A stretch of DNA of 64,000 bases. Source: Pseudomonadota bacterium (GTDB lineage: Bacteria; Pseudomonadota; Gammaproteobacteria; Pseudomonadales; Azotimanducaceae). Location: the NCBI GenBank assembly GCA_027624035.1, contig JAQBUI010000007.1:39269-103268 (forward strand). The letters run 5' to 3'. Positions 46,705 to 61,700 of the stretch are shown here, one piece after another (within the stretch, counting starts at the first letter, position 1; each line of letters begins with the position of its first letter). The translations under genes and the position numbers were made by a program. The notes beneath the pieces are model-generated. The model made no database searches and was not told the origin of the DNA. It was given only the letters and a program-made list of their open reading frames with translations.

Positions 46705-49700
46705 TTACTCGCCACCAGACATCGAGGGCAACGCCTGGAAGCCTGGACGGAACTCGGATTCAGCCACCAGCTGCGATGTTTCAATACCACGATGACTCAT
46801 CGAAGCAAGGTCGAGACGAAGCTCGTAGATTCTGAAAGTATCGAAGCCACCACTGACCCTGTCGCTGGACATGGTGATCTCAAAGTACATCGTGCCTTCA
46901 TCATCAAACGCGAATGACTGGTCCTGGTCGTCAGGAAGCCTGATGCCCTGAGGGTTCTCGTCGTAGTTTTTCAGGTTCTGGAATGCCAGTTCGTCCACTT
47001 CCTCAACATCCTCATCGTCATCCCGCTGGGATGCCGCAGTGGACCGCGAACTGGATGAGGCACTGGTTTCACCAGCACTGGCGACGGCCGTCGAGGACTG
47101 CACCAGTGCCGCCTGGAATGCCGACACATCAAACTCTTCGATCACCGGAACGTCAGCGATGTCAACGTCCTCGCCTACCGCAACATTGGTGGCACCGTTC
47201 GCCGCGACCTGCAACTCATTCACGACATTTGCCGGGATGGTATTGAGGATGGCCGTGGCACCGATGTCATCGGAGAAGAAACGACCGTTCTCAAGGCCGT
47301 AGAAGATCCCGCCCGATGCCCTCTGGACGAAGTTCTGATCCGTACTGGTCGCCCCGACATCCGCCTGAGGTGCAAGAAAAGAAATCGCACCACCTCTGGC
47401 ACGGATATCCTGGGTGCTCTCACCCTGGCCCAGCGGGATTCGGTCGTTGACCCTGGAGAACGTGGGCGGGGCGGCTCCTGCCTCAAGTTCGGTTTCCGAG
47501 ATGACGAGGGTCACGGCACTCGCGGCATCAATGCGCGAAATCGCAATGCCGCTTCTGGCCGACAGGGTCACGCTGCCTGCACCTCCGACACCGGTTGTGC
47601 CAATGGTCGTATCCTTCACCTGGGCAATGTTGCCAGTCACGCTGAACACATTGACATTGCCTGCGCCCTGGACCCCGCCAAGCGTCACATTACCCTTGTT
47701 GGAAGTAACGTTGGTACTGCCTCCTGACGTGACGGCATTACTGCCACTGGCGGTCAAGCTTACCGATCCCTCTGCCACAACCCTGACATCGCCCGTCGCG
47801 TTGATGCCACCGGAGGCGGCTTCTGTGGTTGAGATGCCGCTGCCGCTGACCAGCGTGACATTGCCTGCCGCGGTCATGGAGCTACCCAGGGTGATACCCG
47901 TTTGGGCCACCATGGATAGTTCACCGGCACCGGAATTCAGGCTGCCCCCTGCCATGATATTGCCCTGCTTGCTGACCAGGGACATTGAGCGGCCCGAACT
48001 CACGGACTGAACGTTCAGATCACCAGAGCCACTTTGAAGCTTGACCTTGCCTCCGGCGCTCATCTGCTCCTGGAGCGTAACCGCGCCCCCTGCCGTGATC
48101 GAGACATCACCGACGCTATCCTGAACAACGCCCGAGGCATCAACGTCACCTGCAACAGCGATATCAATGGTGTTGCCCGAAACATAGACGTCGCTCAGAG
48201 AAAGATCATTGGCGGCCATGACAGTGAGGTTGCTGATCTCCTGGCCGGCAACGAAGGCACCCAGTCGAACGTCTCCGGCACCCGCGTTCACGGTGAAGCT
48301 CGTGTCCACCGATCCATCCGCAGCCGCGATAGTTCCTAGCGACGAAGCTGAGGAGACAACGGTAATCTCCGTGCCCTCGCTGATGCTACCGTTAGTCGCA
48401 TCAAGCGTCACATCCCCGATCAGTTCAAGCCGACCGTTACCCGCCACCGGATTGCCATCACCATCGATTCCACTCAAGGTGATCGACCCGCCGTCCTGAT
48501 CACCCTGGGTGACGATTGACACGGCACCACCGGCGACGCCAATTTCGATGTTGGGTGAATAGATCTCTATGGAACCAAACGGGTTGGTCGGGTTGTCGGC
48601 AACCAGCCTCGGCAGAATATCGGACTGGATAGATACGGAGCTGCTTTCCTGGTCAGTGGTTCGAATCTCGAGACTGCCGACTTCGCTGACACTGTCCTTG
48701 CCGAATACCACGTTCCTCGCAAAGATCGAGGCACGTTCCCTGACAATCAGCTTCCCCGACTCCTGCAACGAGACGGTGGCGTCCTGTGCTGTAATGTCCA
48801 GTTCTGTGGCAACGGCATTCGCCAGTGCCACGTCTCCGGCCAGCTGAATGTCGATGGTGGTGGCAGTGACATCGAAACTGCCGAATGTGTTGTTCACGCC
48901 ATCCAGGACAATCTCCCGGAGTTGACCGTTGACCAGCAGGGTGGTGAGACCGGCAACTGCGAGTTCCGCTCCCGGCGCATCGGTGATGCTGTTTTCGGAG
49001 GTCAGCACAAGATCACCAAGGATATTGAGGCCACTCAGCACGGTTGCGCCATCTTCGATCAGCGTCGCGTTATTCGCCGCCAGCGAGACTCTGTTGAATT
49101 CAATGGAGTCGGCCGCGCCGGTACCAAGACGGATATCGCCCCCGGCGAGGATTTGTGCATCAATGACAACACTGATGTTGGCCCGGTCTGTATTGCTGAC
49201 GTCCGAGCCGCCCTGAACCACCAAGGTATCCACGTCGATTTCCTCAAGCACGACGATGCCTGTTTCGGCAACATACGCATCTCTGGCCGTCATCGACAGT
49301 TGACCGAGCTCATTACCTGATGACCGCAGATCGATGATGCCATTGTCCCGGTTGACCGTGAACACCGCGTCGTCCACCGAACTGATCACCGCATCCGGCG
49401 CAGCAATGATGTCTCCCGCAAGGGACTCGATCACAAGGCTGCCGCTGGCGCGAGCACCCGTGATGTGGACCTCATCGGTTTGCGTCACGTCAATCCGGTC
49501 TGCGGTAAAGTCGATCGAGCCAAACTGCGCAAGGTCGTTGGCTACGTTTCCGATGATGATATTGCCGGTCTCACCTGCATCAATTCTGGCGAGCCCCTTG
49601 ACCTCGATCTCGTCGTCATCACTGTCAGAAACGTCGCCTCCGGACGTCAGATCGAGCGAACCAACGTCGATATTCACGAGCTCAGAGTCAACGCTGTTAA

Positions 49701-52700
49701 TCACGACAGCATCCTCGGCATCGATCGAGATTCGATTCAGCCTGTTCCCGGAACCGGTGAGCGATACGCGGCCTGCCCCATCATTGGCGATAAGACCCAG
49801 GTCACCCGAGACCACGAGATCGCTGGTACTCTCAATGTCGCCCGTCGTCACGAGGTCAAGGTTGCTTACGTCAACGTCCATCAGGGTCAGTCCATCGTCG
49901 CTGGATTCAACGAGGCTCACATTTCTGGCTTCGAGCGCAACCGAACCGATCTGGTTGTTGTCCTGGGTGAGCGCGATGTCATCATTTCCGCTGTTTGCGA
50001 CCAGACGGGCATCACCGGTTACCAACAGGACAGATGAGTTCGACTGGCTGATTCCTCCAGCAGATTCGACGGTCAGCGATGACGCAGTGATGCCATCCAG
50101 TTCCACCTCGTTGTCGGCCTCGCTCAACGATACTTCGCGCCCGGAGATATTGACCGCACCCAATTCGATAGACTCACCGATTTGATCACCCAGAGTGACG
50201 TTGCCGCCCGCAACGATATTGATTTCGTCCTCCACACTGATCTCGGCGTCAATGCCGTCGACCACGTCCTCCGGCGTCGTGAGCGTCAAGGTCCTGGATT
50301 GAACTGCAGCCAACTCGATTCCATCCACCTCGCTCACAGCAGCGACCGGCGAGGTGATATCCAGACGGCCAAATCGATTCGTACCATTGGTCAGATTCAG
50401 TTGCTGACTGGCGACGAGGACGGTGTTACCGGTGACGTTCAGTTCTGAATTGTTGCTCTGCCTGATGCTCTGGGCAGTGGCAGTCAGCGCGTCAACCTCA
50501 AGGCCCGCAAAGACAATGTCCACCGACTCAACCAGGGTGGCATCAGCGGCGGTCACCGATACGGTACCGAAGCTATTCTGATCGTTGGTGAGGGTAATAT
50601 CGCTCTGCCCTGCACCCGCGATGAAGCTTGCGAGCCCCACGACGTTCATTCCCGCCGAAGAGGTCTCGACATCAGTGATGTTGCCGCCAGCAATCACCGA
50701 CAGCGTGTCCGCCGTGACCCCTGCAATCTCAAGGTTGTTAACGTCGAACACAGCCACGTCGGCACCAATCACACTAAGCGATGCGAAATTATTGACGACG
50801 CTGCTGAGATCAATGTCGCTATCGCCAGCACGCGCTTCAAACAAGGCGTCTCCAGCGACGTCAAATACAACTGTTTCGCTGCTCTGGGTGATGGCCCCGT
50901 TTGAAGAATAGGTCAGATCCACGACATCCACATCAACCAGGACAGTGCTATCACTTTCCTGGACAAGGACATTGCGCGCGGCGAAGCTCACCTCACCGAA
51001 TCTGACGGTATTGTCGCCCTGTCCTAACCTCACGTCCTGCTGGGCCGTCAGACTGGCGCCATTGGTCACGGAGATCAGGGCTTCACCCGTATCACTGATG
51101 CTTCGATCACTGCCCAGCACTGCAGATCTGGCCACCAGGCGACCCAGCACCAGATCATCAGCCGATGCCACGTTCACATTCTCACCATCAATCAACAGCA
51201 ACGCATAGCTGCTCTCAATGGTATCGAGTGCAATGTCGACACCCGCCACAAGAGTGGTCCTGTTGTCTATTGTGATGATGCCCGTATCGCTAATGCTTCC
51301 GGATGAAACAACCCGCAGCCGATTTGAGGTAATGTCAGCGAGCACCGTATCGCCGACTTCGGTGACATTGACGACGTCTGCCTCACTGATGCCAATGCTG
51401 CCAAACTGGTTATTGCTGCCAGACAACTCAATGTCATTCGAGCCTGAATCAAACAGTGCGAGGCCGTCAACGTTGAGTACCGAGTCGACAGACTGGCCGA
51501 TCTCCCCGTCCACTGTCAGGTACACAGAGCTGACATTGATGTTGCCCAGGATGACGCCGTCATCCTCTGTTATCCGCGCATCAGTACCCGACAGGTCCAG
51601 TGAGACGAAGTTGACACTGTCATTGGGGGTGTCACCCAGGGTGATTGCCCCGTTGGCATTCAGTGCGACGGTGACCCCCTCGATCCGGCTGGACGCAACG
51701 TCCGTGATCGTGCCGCCTGAATTGATGGTCGCTGCAGAAGCGGCATCGAGAACCGAAAGACGGGTATCGTCCGCCTCATTGACCAGCACGTTCTCGCCCG
51801 TCAGTCGCAGCAGTCCAAACTGATTTCCCGGGTTCAGCAGATCTATATCGTTGTCAATAGCCGTGAACACGGCTTCGTTGCTGACCATCAACACGCCAGC
51901 AGCCTGTATGTCTCCGTCTGAAGTCAGGTTGAGGCTATTGGCGACGATGGACGCAATGTTCGTATCGTCGACTTCATTGACCCGAACGCTATTGCCCGTC
52001 AGCGAGATCGTGCCAAAACTGTTCTGCTGGCCAAGAACGATATTCGCAGTCCCGCTATCGAACGTGGCGAGACCGGAGATGTCGAGGGCACTGCCCGAGC
52101 TCTGGGTGATGTCCCCTTGCGCGACCACCGCCAGGCTGAGTGCGTTGATGGAATCGAGCCTGACCGGCCCGTTCTGCGAGATAGCAATCGCATCACCTGT
52201 CAGATCAATATCACCGAACTGATTCTGGGTGCCGTCCAGGATGACTTCACGGCCGGAGATACGCAGTGTACCGGTGACATTGATGACTGAATCCGGGGTC
52301 TGGCTCACGACCCCGGTCGAAGCAAGCGAATACTCCTCCGCCGTAATGACAGCCAGTGCGCTCGCCCCCGATTCAGCCATCTGGACGGTACCACCAGCGG
52401 CACTGATGCTGCCAAACGTACTGTTGGCAGAGTCGAGGGTAATATCCTGGGACCCTGCATTGAGGTCAATCCGCCCCGCGATCGTCAGTGTTCCAGCGTC
52501 TGTAATGGCCCCCCCGGACGACAAGGCCAGGGACCCTGCAACCACCGGGTTCAGGATAGTAGCGGCGCTATTGTTGATCGAAACAGCGCCAGCGCTGACC
52601 ACCCCAATGCGATCGAATACATTGGCACTCCCGGGCAGAGTAATGTCGTTTTGACCAGCATCGAATATCGCTACGTCACCAATGCTGATCGTGCTTGCCT

Positions 52701-55700
52701 GATTCTGGGTCACCGGGCCATTGGCGGTCCACGTGAGATTATCCACACTGATCTCGTCGAAGATCGTGCCATCGTCCTCAGAAATGGTGACGTTGCCCGC
52801 ATCCACAGCTACTGAACCAAAGCTCAAGAGGTCGGACGGATTGTCGCCCAGCACAACGTTCTGGGTCGCGAGCAGAATCGCCTGGCCAGCACTTAGACTC
52901 GAACCGATCGAATCAGACAGGCTACCGGTCGTGGTGAGACGCAGCACCTGATCGACATCCACGGTGAGCAGTTCCATGTTCCCGGCCTCATTCACCGTCG
53001 CGTTCTCGCCAGTGACGGACAACGTACCAAAGCTGTTCTCGCCACCTGAGAGGGTGATGTCACCGCCGATGGCATCCAAGGAGGTCGCGCCTGTCACGGC
53101 AATCCGTCCGGTGCCGCTGATATCACCGCTGGCTGTGACAGACAAAGTGCCCGAGGCAACCGATTGCAGGACAACCGCTTCGGTTTCGAACAGCGTGACG
53201 TCACCACCGACGATCGCGACCTGACCAATTCGGTTAGCTGAGCCATCGAGTGAAATATCGTTGCTCCCGGTATTCAGGCTGAGCAGCCCGTTCACATCAA
53301 AGGCGCCGCCAGTCTGACTGACGCTTCCGGAAGACGTCATACTCAGCGCATTCGCGTTCACGATTCCGAATGAGGTGGCGCCATTTTTATTCAAAACGAT
53401 GGTACCGCCATCCAGTTGAACCTGTGGGAAGCTGTTAGCTGCCCCATCAAGACGGATGTCGTTTCCGGAAAGACTGAGAGAACCGGTGATATTGAGGACC
53501 GACGTGGCCGCCTGGCTGATGTTGCCGTTGGACACGAGACTCAGCGTCTCCACACTAATCTGGTTGAGCTCGCTGGCATCCGCTTCAACCAGGCTTGCAT
53601 CACCAGCGGTCACACTGATGGAGCCGAAGCTGCTGTTGACGGAATCCAGTGTAATACTGTTCGCGCCGGCATCCAGCACCAGTGCGCCACTGATGTTAAC
53701 GGTGCCTTGATCCGTGATGGCGCCGGCGGAGGTCAGGCTCACCGTGGTCGCCGAGATGTCATCAAGGCTGATGCTGGTTGAGTTGGTCAGCGATACCGAA
53801 CCCGCGCCGACAATCGACAACGAAGCAATCGTATTGGTGCCGGTGTTCAGCTCAATACTGTTGGAACCGGCGTCGAACTTCGCCAGATTCGAAACGACGA
53901 TGGTACCATTGGCCGTCTTGGAGATGGCACCGGCCGCCGTCAGGCTGAAGCTCGAAGCATTGACGTTGGCGATGATGCTGGCGTCATCTTCACCAATCGT
54001 CACGTTATCGCCGGAAACATCAATGGTGCCAAGATTGACCGTTGAGTTTGCCGATGTGCCAATACTGATGTCACCTCCAGCGATGAGGACAGCGTCCGCG
54101 ACGGTAATCCTGCTCGCTGTGGTGTCGGAAATGGCACCGGATGTATTGAGGACCAGTTCGCTGCTGGCATCAATCTTGTCGAGCACGGTGGCACCGGACT
54201 CGGTCACCCTGATGGTCGTGCCTGCAAGGCTCAGGCTACCAAAGGTGTTGCCCGCCTGGCCGAGCGTAATCGCATTGGCGCTGATATTGGCAAGCCCGGT
54301 GACGGCCAGCGCACCCGTTCCAGTCACATCGCCGTCCGAGGTAAAGTCCAGGCTCCCGACGTTTGCCGCAGCGATGATGCTGTCATTGACTTCATTGACC
54401 GTAACGGCGTTTCCTGTCAGTGACAGCGTTCCGAACTGATTAGCCTCGGGCAATACAATATTCGCGGTACCGCTGTCAAAACGTGCAAGACCGGTAATGT
54501 TGAGCGCACTGCCCACCTTCTGGGTGATATCGCCACCTGCCGTCACGCTCAGGGCATCCGCATTGATGGCCTCAAGCGCGATCGCACCTTGTTGGGCAAT
54601 GGTGATTGAATCCGCCGTGAGATCAATGTCACCAAATTTGTTGTTGTTGCCATCAAGGATGATCTCGTCGGCGACAATTCGCAGGGTGCCCAGAATGTCA
54701 ATGACTGATGTGGCCGCCTGGGTCACGGTGGCGGCGGATGTCAGTAAGAACTCATCGGCAGTGATCTGATCGAGTTGGCTGGAATCGGCTTCAACCAACT
54801 CAATATCGCCGCCACTGACACTGATGGAACCAAAACGGCTGCCATTGGAGTCAAGCAGGATATTCTGGTTGCCAGCATCGAGGTTCAGCAGCCCCGTGAT
54901 GGTCAGGACACCATTGTCGGTAATGCTGCCACCGGAAGTCAGCGTCAGGGTACCCGAGTTGATCTGATTCAGAATGGTGGCCGAGGTATCGGCGATGCTG
55001 ACGTCGCCTGCCTGGGCTACCGTGATGCTCTGGAACGTATTGCTGGCGTTATTGAGACTGATGCTTCCCGCACCAACATCGAAAGTTGAGACGCCGGTCA
55101 CGTTGATCTGGGCGCTGGCACTCTGGGTGATATCGCCCGCGGAAGTGATGGTCAGATTGACCGCCGAAACATCGTCGAAGAGCGTTCCGTCAGATTCACG
55201 CAGATTCACATCCACTGCGTCGAGTTCGATGGATGCAAACACGACATTGTCGGCTCCATTGTCTCCGAGGGTGATGTCGCCATCGGTGGTAAGCACCGTC
55301 GCACCCGCAACAATTGCAGAGCCTGCCGAATCTATGATGTTCCCGGATGAAGAGACCGACAATGATGTTGTCGCGTTCACGACTTTGAGTTCCGTCTCGC
55401 CGGTCTCGACCAGACTGACGTTGGCGCCTGACAACGTCAGGGCACCCAGCGTGTTGTCAACGTTACTGAGGGTGATGTCGTTGGCGCCAGCGTTGAACTG
55501 GCTTGCCCCGGCCACGGTCAGCCTGCCAGGCGCCAGGATATTCCCGGCAGAGGTTGCGTTCACACTGCTCGCAGAGAGCCCCACCAGCAGCGTATCGTCC
55601 GCTTCGGTAAAGCTGACATCCGAGCCCGTAATGTTGACCGAGCCGAACAGATTACCCGCGTCATTCAGAGTCACCGGGGCCGCGGTGTTTACATGCAGCA

Positions 55701-58700
55701 GGTCCGTGACGCTGATGGGGCCACTCTGGGTCACGTCTCCACCCGAGGTAAGCACCAGGCTGGTTGCAGACACCTGGGCGAGGTCAGTCGCATTGTCCTC
55801 GGTCAGCGCGATCGCCGTACCCGTCAGGTCCACCGAACCAAGAGAGTTGTCTGCCCCGTTCAAGGTGATACTGTTGCCCGAAATCGTAAACCTTCCAGCC
55901 ACTGTAATGGGCGCACCGGACTGGCTCACGTTGCTTCCCGATTGCAGAGAAAACTCGTCGCTGGTGATCTGATCCAGCACGCTGGCATCACTCTCGACAA
56001 TGCTCACTACCCCGCCCGATGCCTCAATGGAACCAAATTCGTGATTCAGTGCGTCGAGTGTGATGTCGTTACCCATCGCATCGAGCGTTATGCTGCCTCC
56101 GACTTCAATGGTGGAACCAGCGTCATCAGTGATGGTCCCGTCAACATCAAGGTCGAGACTCGTCACATCGATGTTACCGAGCAATATGGCAGTCTGATCC
56201 ACCAGGTGTGCGCTACCGGCACTGATGATGTTGACCTTGTTGAACGTATTGGTGAGTCGATTCAGTGTGATGTTGCTGGTTGCAGCATCGAGAGTCAGAG
56301 TATCTGCAATATTGATCAGGCCGGCAGTCTGGGTAATAGCCCCTGCAGAGGTCAGAGTGAAGTTGTCCGCCGTGACGTTAACGAGTTGAGTGCTGTCGGA
56401 CTCCTCGATTTCTGCATTGACGGCACTGACATCAAGGCTCCCGAAACTCACACTATCATTGGCAGCATCACCCAGGACAATGTCGTCTTCGGCAACCAGT
56501 ACAGCGCCCGCCAGAACATCAATGGAGGACGCACCAACGTCCGAGATACTGCCCGACGACGTAAGTGTCAGGCTGGTGACGTTGACGGTGTCGAGTACGG
56601 TGTCTCCGTCTTCAAAAGCGTTCACTGCGCTTCCGGTCAAAGACAACGTTCCGAACTGGCTGTTCTGATTCGCGAGGGTGATCACACTTGGTCCATCGGC
56701 CGTAAACGCGGCATTGCCCGTTACGATGATCCCGGCCGTGGAAATGTCATCAACGATTGAGCCCTCGGCATCGAGGGTCAGATTCGCCGCCGTGATCTCC
56801 CGGATGACCGTATTGCTGGCTTCATCGAAGAGGATGGACCCACCCGACAGGGTCACTGAACCAAAGTTGTTGTTCTCTCCCGAGAGGTTGATGTCGTTAG
56901 CCCCTGCGTCAAAGCTCGCAAGGCCGGTAACAGAGACAATGCCGTCGGTTCTCTGCCTGATCTGCCCCGTTGAAGTCACGGTCAACGTCGTCGCGGCAGC
57001 GCCTTCGATTCTGAGATCTCCGGACTCGTTCACTTCGACACTGGCACCCGTCAGATCGATGCCGCCGAACGTGTTGGATGAACCATCCAGCAGGATATCG
57101 TCACCTCCCGCATCCAATGTCGCAATGCCTGTAACCTCAACAGCAGCACCGCTCTGGGTAATGTCACCGCCGCTCGTGAGGTCAAGAGAATCGACACTGA
57201 TCTGGCCCAGGATACTGGCGTCACTCTCGTTCAGGGTCACGTTGTCTGCACTCAGAGTCAGCAGGCCGAAGTCATTGACACCAACGCCGGTCAGATTGCC
57301 AGTCACATTCGCAGTGAACGAATTGGAGGTCACCTGGGCAAGATTCATTGAGTCGCGCTCGGAAATATCCACATCCCGACCAAGGATGATCAGGCTGCCA
57401 AAGGCATTGCTGGAATCTGACAGATCAATATCGCTGCTGCCCGCGCCTGCCCGGAACTGCCCCTGGTTAGCCACGGTGATATTGACACCGTTCTGGCTGT
57501 CAAGATCTCCCTGCGTCTCAAGCCGCACTGAGTCGACAGAGGTTTCAGCCAGGGTGACTCCATCTGCACTGTCGTCAAAGATCTGGACTTCACCGGCGGA
57601 GAGTTCGAGGACGTTCAGCGCAATATCATCCGCACCAACGTTGCCAAGTGTGATGTCTCCACCGACATCAAATGTGGTCGTACCCGTCACATCGATGTCT
57701 GCCCCATTGGCGTTGGTGACATCAGCCGTCGCCCGTATCGTCAGATGACGGGCGTCCACCTTCTGAAGCACCATCGCCTGCGCATCCGACTCAACGATAG
57801 CGATGTCATTTCCGGTCGCCACCAGTCTCAGTTCATCAAAGACATTCCCCGCATTGTTGAGCGTGATGCCTCCGCCATTGGCGGTGAGGGAGCCCAGGCC
57901 ATCGACCTCCAGCGCTCCGCTCTGGGCGATGGCACCCGCGCTGACGATGCTGAGGTCACCGGTGACGGCACCCTCGATGGTCGTGGTCTGATCGTTGCTT
58001 ATGGTTGCATCACCATCGATATCCAGAATCAGGTCTCTTGATGCACTAAGGTCCACAGACAACTGATCTCCAGTGAACGACGCGTCATTCCCAAGCACCA
58101 ATGCAGGCTGACCGGCGCGCAGGGAAATGGCGCCATTGGCTGAAACAGTGAAATTACCACCTACCGAGCCCGACAATGCAATGGGTTGGTCGTTGTTCAA
58201 CACGGCATCATCGGAGATATTCAGGTTCACGCCACCTGTTGCCGACAGACCATTCAACGTGGCGTCAACGGCTGCAAGGTCGAGTAAACCGGTGGTTTGC
58301 AGGGTCGTCGCCGGGTTCTGGGTGATGGTCTGACTGGCGTCGACCGACAGTGCGCCTGTGGTCGAAAAATTGGAGAAGATGAAATTCGTACCGCGGAGAT
58401 CTGCACCCGCCAGGCCGACCGTACCGTTGAATATGGTATTGCCGGTAGCCCGGTTGGTCTGGGTCAGATTGCCGATCAGATCGATCGTACCAAACTCGAT
58501 GATGGATGAATCGGTAATGGTCAGTGCGGTCAGACCCGTCACGTCAATCGCGCCGCTAGAGGCCAGCACCGCATTGAACGTGACCGTGCCGGTACCTGCA
58601 TCCACCGTCAGGGACTCATCGCCCGTGCCGCCCTGGGTGCCCACCGTGGACCCGGAGACCTCGAAGTCCCCATTGCCCGTGGCAATCAGAATATCCCCAT

Positions 58701-61700
58701 CATCGGCAATAACGAGATTGCCTCCAATACTCACCGCCGCAGCACTGTCGATTCCGGCCGATAGCCGCACACGACCCGTGCTTGAAAAGCCTGCGGTGGG
58801 TGTCAAGGGGTCCTGGCCGCTGATCGTGAAGTCCCCTGCATTGGTCACTGTCACCGCACCACTGGCAACGAACGCCTGTTGTACGTCGAATGCGTTGCCA
58901 GTCAGGACGGCGGAATCCACATCCACGTCCTCTCGGAATCGGGTGGTACCGGTGGCATTGGTCTGGACCAGGTCTCCCATCAGAGTCACCTGATCGAAGG
59001 TCACATCTGCTGCCTGGGCAATGGTCACAGCGGTCAGCCCATTGGCAATATCGTGGCCAACTGGCAGATTTACGTTGATACCTGATAACACGACGTTTCC
59101 AAGGCCGGTATTGATCGTCAATGCTTCTGTACCCAGGTCCGCCCCATCACTATCCGTGCCCCGGATCTCCTCGACCTGAAGATTGCCACCACCTGTTGCA
59201 AGGGTCGCGGTCTTGCCATCGACCACCTGCACAGTCTGTAAATTGAGATTCTCGCCGATGGTACTGACGGTTCCTGCGACAAACGCAAGCACCGTCGGAT
59301 CAGAGATGTCGACGCCGCCGGTGAACTCGATTCGATCACTGGTCGCATCACCGAAGGTCAAATCACCGGTATTGGTAAATGTCACCGCACTGTCTATCTG
59401 GTTGCTGTTGCCCGTGAAGGAAATCGAATACGGGTTATTGGTCGTAGTCAGTCCCGTGAGATGGGTGCTGCCGCCGAAACGAACGGTCTGTCCATCACTG
59501 GTATCTGTCACGGTGACGGCACCCGGCGTGACCCCTCCATAGGTACCCTGGAAGGTGGTCCCGTTGCTGTTCACGATTTCCAGATCTGGCACATCATTGA
59601 CCGCACCCGTGACGGTAATGGTTCCTGTGGCTCCCGCGTTCAGGTCCAGAAACAGAACCCCGCCACCGGCAATGGAACCAAGCCGGATATTTCCACCATC
59701 AGCAGGGTCACCTCCGTTGGTGGTATCGATTTCAGTTGGTGAGAGCAGGGTGATGGCGCCGAGCGTAATAGCGGCATCGTCCGACCTGACAATCCCACCG
59801 AGTTCAGTCTGACCGGTTGTCTTGGTGGCACCACCCAAAAAGGTGGTCGTACCCTGCACCGTCAGACGACCGGTGTTGAGGAAACTGACCGCAGCATCAA
59901 TCTGGTTGGTGGCGCCGCCGAAACTGACAGAATAACCTTGGGCCGCCGTCGTAAACGATGCCAGATGTGCGTCGTCCTGGAACGTGATGGTTTCTCCAGC
60001 CCGGGTGTTGGTCACGGTAAACGGTACGGCGGCGCTACTGCCAATCTGCCCCTGGAACAGGGCACCGGCACTATCACGAATAGTCAGCGACGCGAGATTG
60101 TCGATGTCGCCTGAGATGGTCATCAGCCCGGTATTGCCAGCATCGAGGATCAACGATGCGCCGGTCAGGCTCGAAAGGTTCAACGCGGCGCCGTTGGTAT
60201 CGATCGTACCGGCATTGTTAGCGGTGATGTCTCCAAAGGTCAGAATGTCTCCAGAACTGCGGACGGTTCCGGACAGATTGATATCCGCGGTTGCCGTGGC
60301 GCCGGCATCCAGCAGGACGTCATCGCCGATGTCATCGCCGAAGGTTACTCCACCGGTATTGGAGAACGCGACGTTGTTGTTGATCACCGTACTGGCACCA
60401 AGAAAGTTGATGCGGTAGGCGCCACCGCTCGTGACCAGCGAGTTGATGTCTGCGTCGCCCGCAAAGGTAATCGCATCGGTGGTATTGGAGAGCGTCACGG
60501 TGCCCGCTGCAACGCTTCCTGAAAACGTGGTTGCATTGGAATTGAGTACCTGAATGTCTCCGTCGACCCCCGCCAGCCCGGAATAGCTCCCCACCGTGGT
60601 GTTGCCACCAGCGCCCGAGTCAAGAATCAGATTGCTGGCGGTGGACCTGACGTCACCTATGTTGATACTTCCGGCGGTCGCCGTGACCTTATTGCTGGTG
60701 ATCCCTTGCAACAAAACCCGCGTCACTGAATTCGTCAGGTCAACCGAAGTGCCCTGCAGATCCACATCAGCATCAAGGCGAATCTCGTTGACGTTGCTGA
60801 TTGCGAAGGCACCATTGGACCTCGCATCGGCCGTTAGAACGATGATGTCGTCAGTCGAATTGCCGGAGGCGGTGAACGAGGCGACGTTGCTGATGGCGTC
60901 ATTGATCGTGGCTGTCTTGATACCATTGTCTTCACCAGCCCCATCCACATTGATGACCAGCGCCCCATCGAATGCGCCGTCATTCAGGTTGATCGAACCC
61001 GTGCTCAAGTCGCCGGCCGACGACACCGTTAGATCGGTTTTCTGGCCATCCACGCGATCCTGAACATTCGCCAGCAGAATGTCCTGATTACCGGTAGTAC
61101 TGATCGTCACAAGACCAGTACCTGAAACTCTGACGGTGCCAACACTGCTACCAAGGTCAAGGGGCCCGCCGGCGCTCCGGTAGACCTGCCCCGCCGTCAA
61201 ATCTACCGTGGTGGCATCGGTGACACTGATGGCCCCGGCTGACTCCAGACCGCCAACCAGCGTCAGCAGCTGGACACGGCCAATCTCGATATCCGCCACC
61301 ATGGTCGTCACATCTCCGGCGAACGACATTGAGTCATTCAATGCCGCTGAGCCGGAAGCATCCACAAGGCTTACGCCGGAAATGTCGCCACTCACCGTGA
61401 GCGTCTCTGCCCCATTATCGTTGGTGTCGATACCGACCGTCAGTCCGCCCCACGTCGTCGTGGACGTACCCGCATCTGCCAGATCAACCGAAGACAGGGA
61501 GACGCTGCCCTGGGCGTTGAGATTCAGGTTGATGGTGTCACCATCATCGATGTCGGCTACGTCGGTGAGCGCAATATCGCCCTCACCATTGGCAATCAGA
61601 TTCACCGCGCCGGACCCGCTTACCGTCAACGAGGCGACCGTCCCGCCACCTTCAAGATCAATACCTCCGCTCGCCGCCGTCAGTGTCGAAGACTCGAGCT

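Noticed and set aside
54974..57748. Long plus-strand open frames of 332-356 codons opposite the giant repeat gene
   Set aside because: They are antisense shadows of a GC-rich, stop-poor repeat gene; their translations are low-complexity Ser/Pro/Ala-rich or His/Gln/Arg-rich, without homology or ribosome-binding sites.
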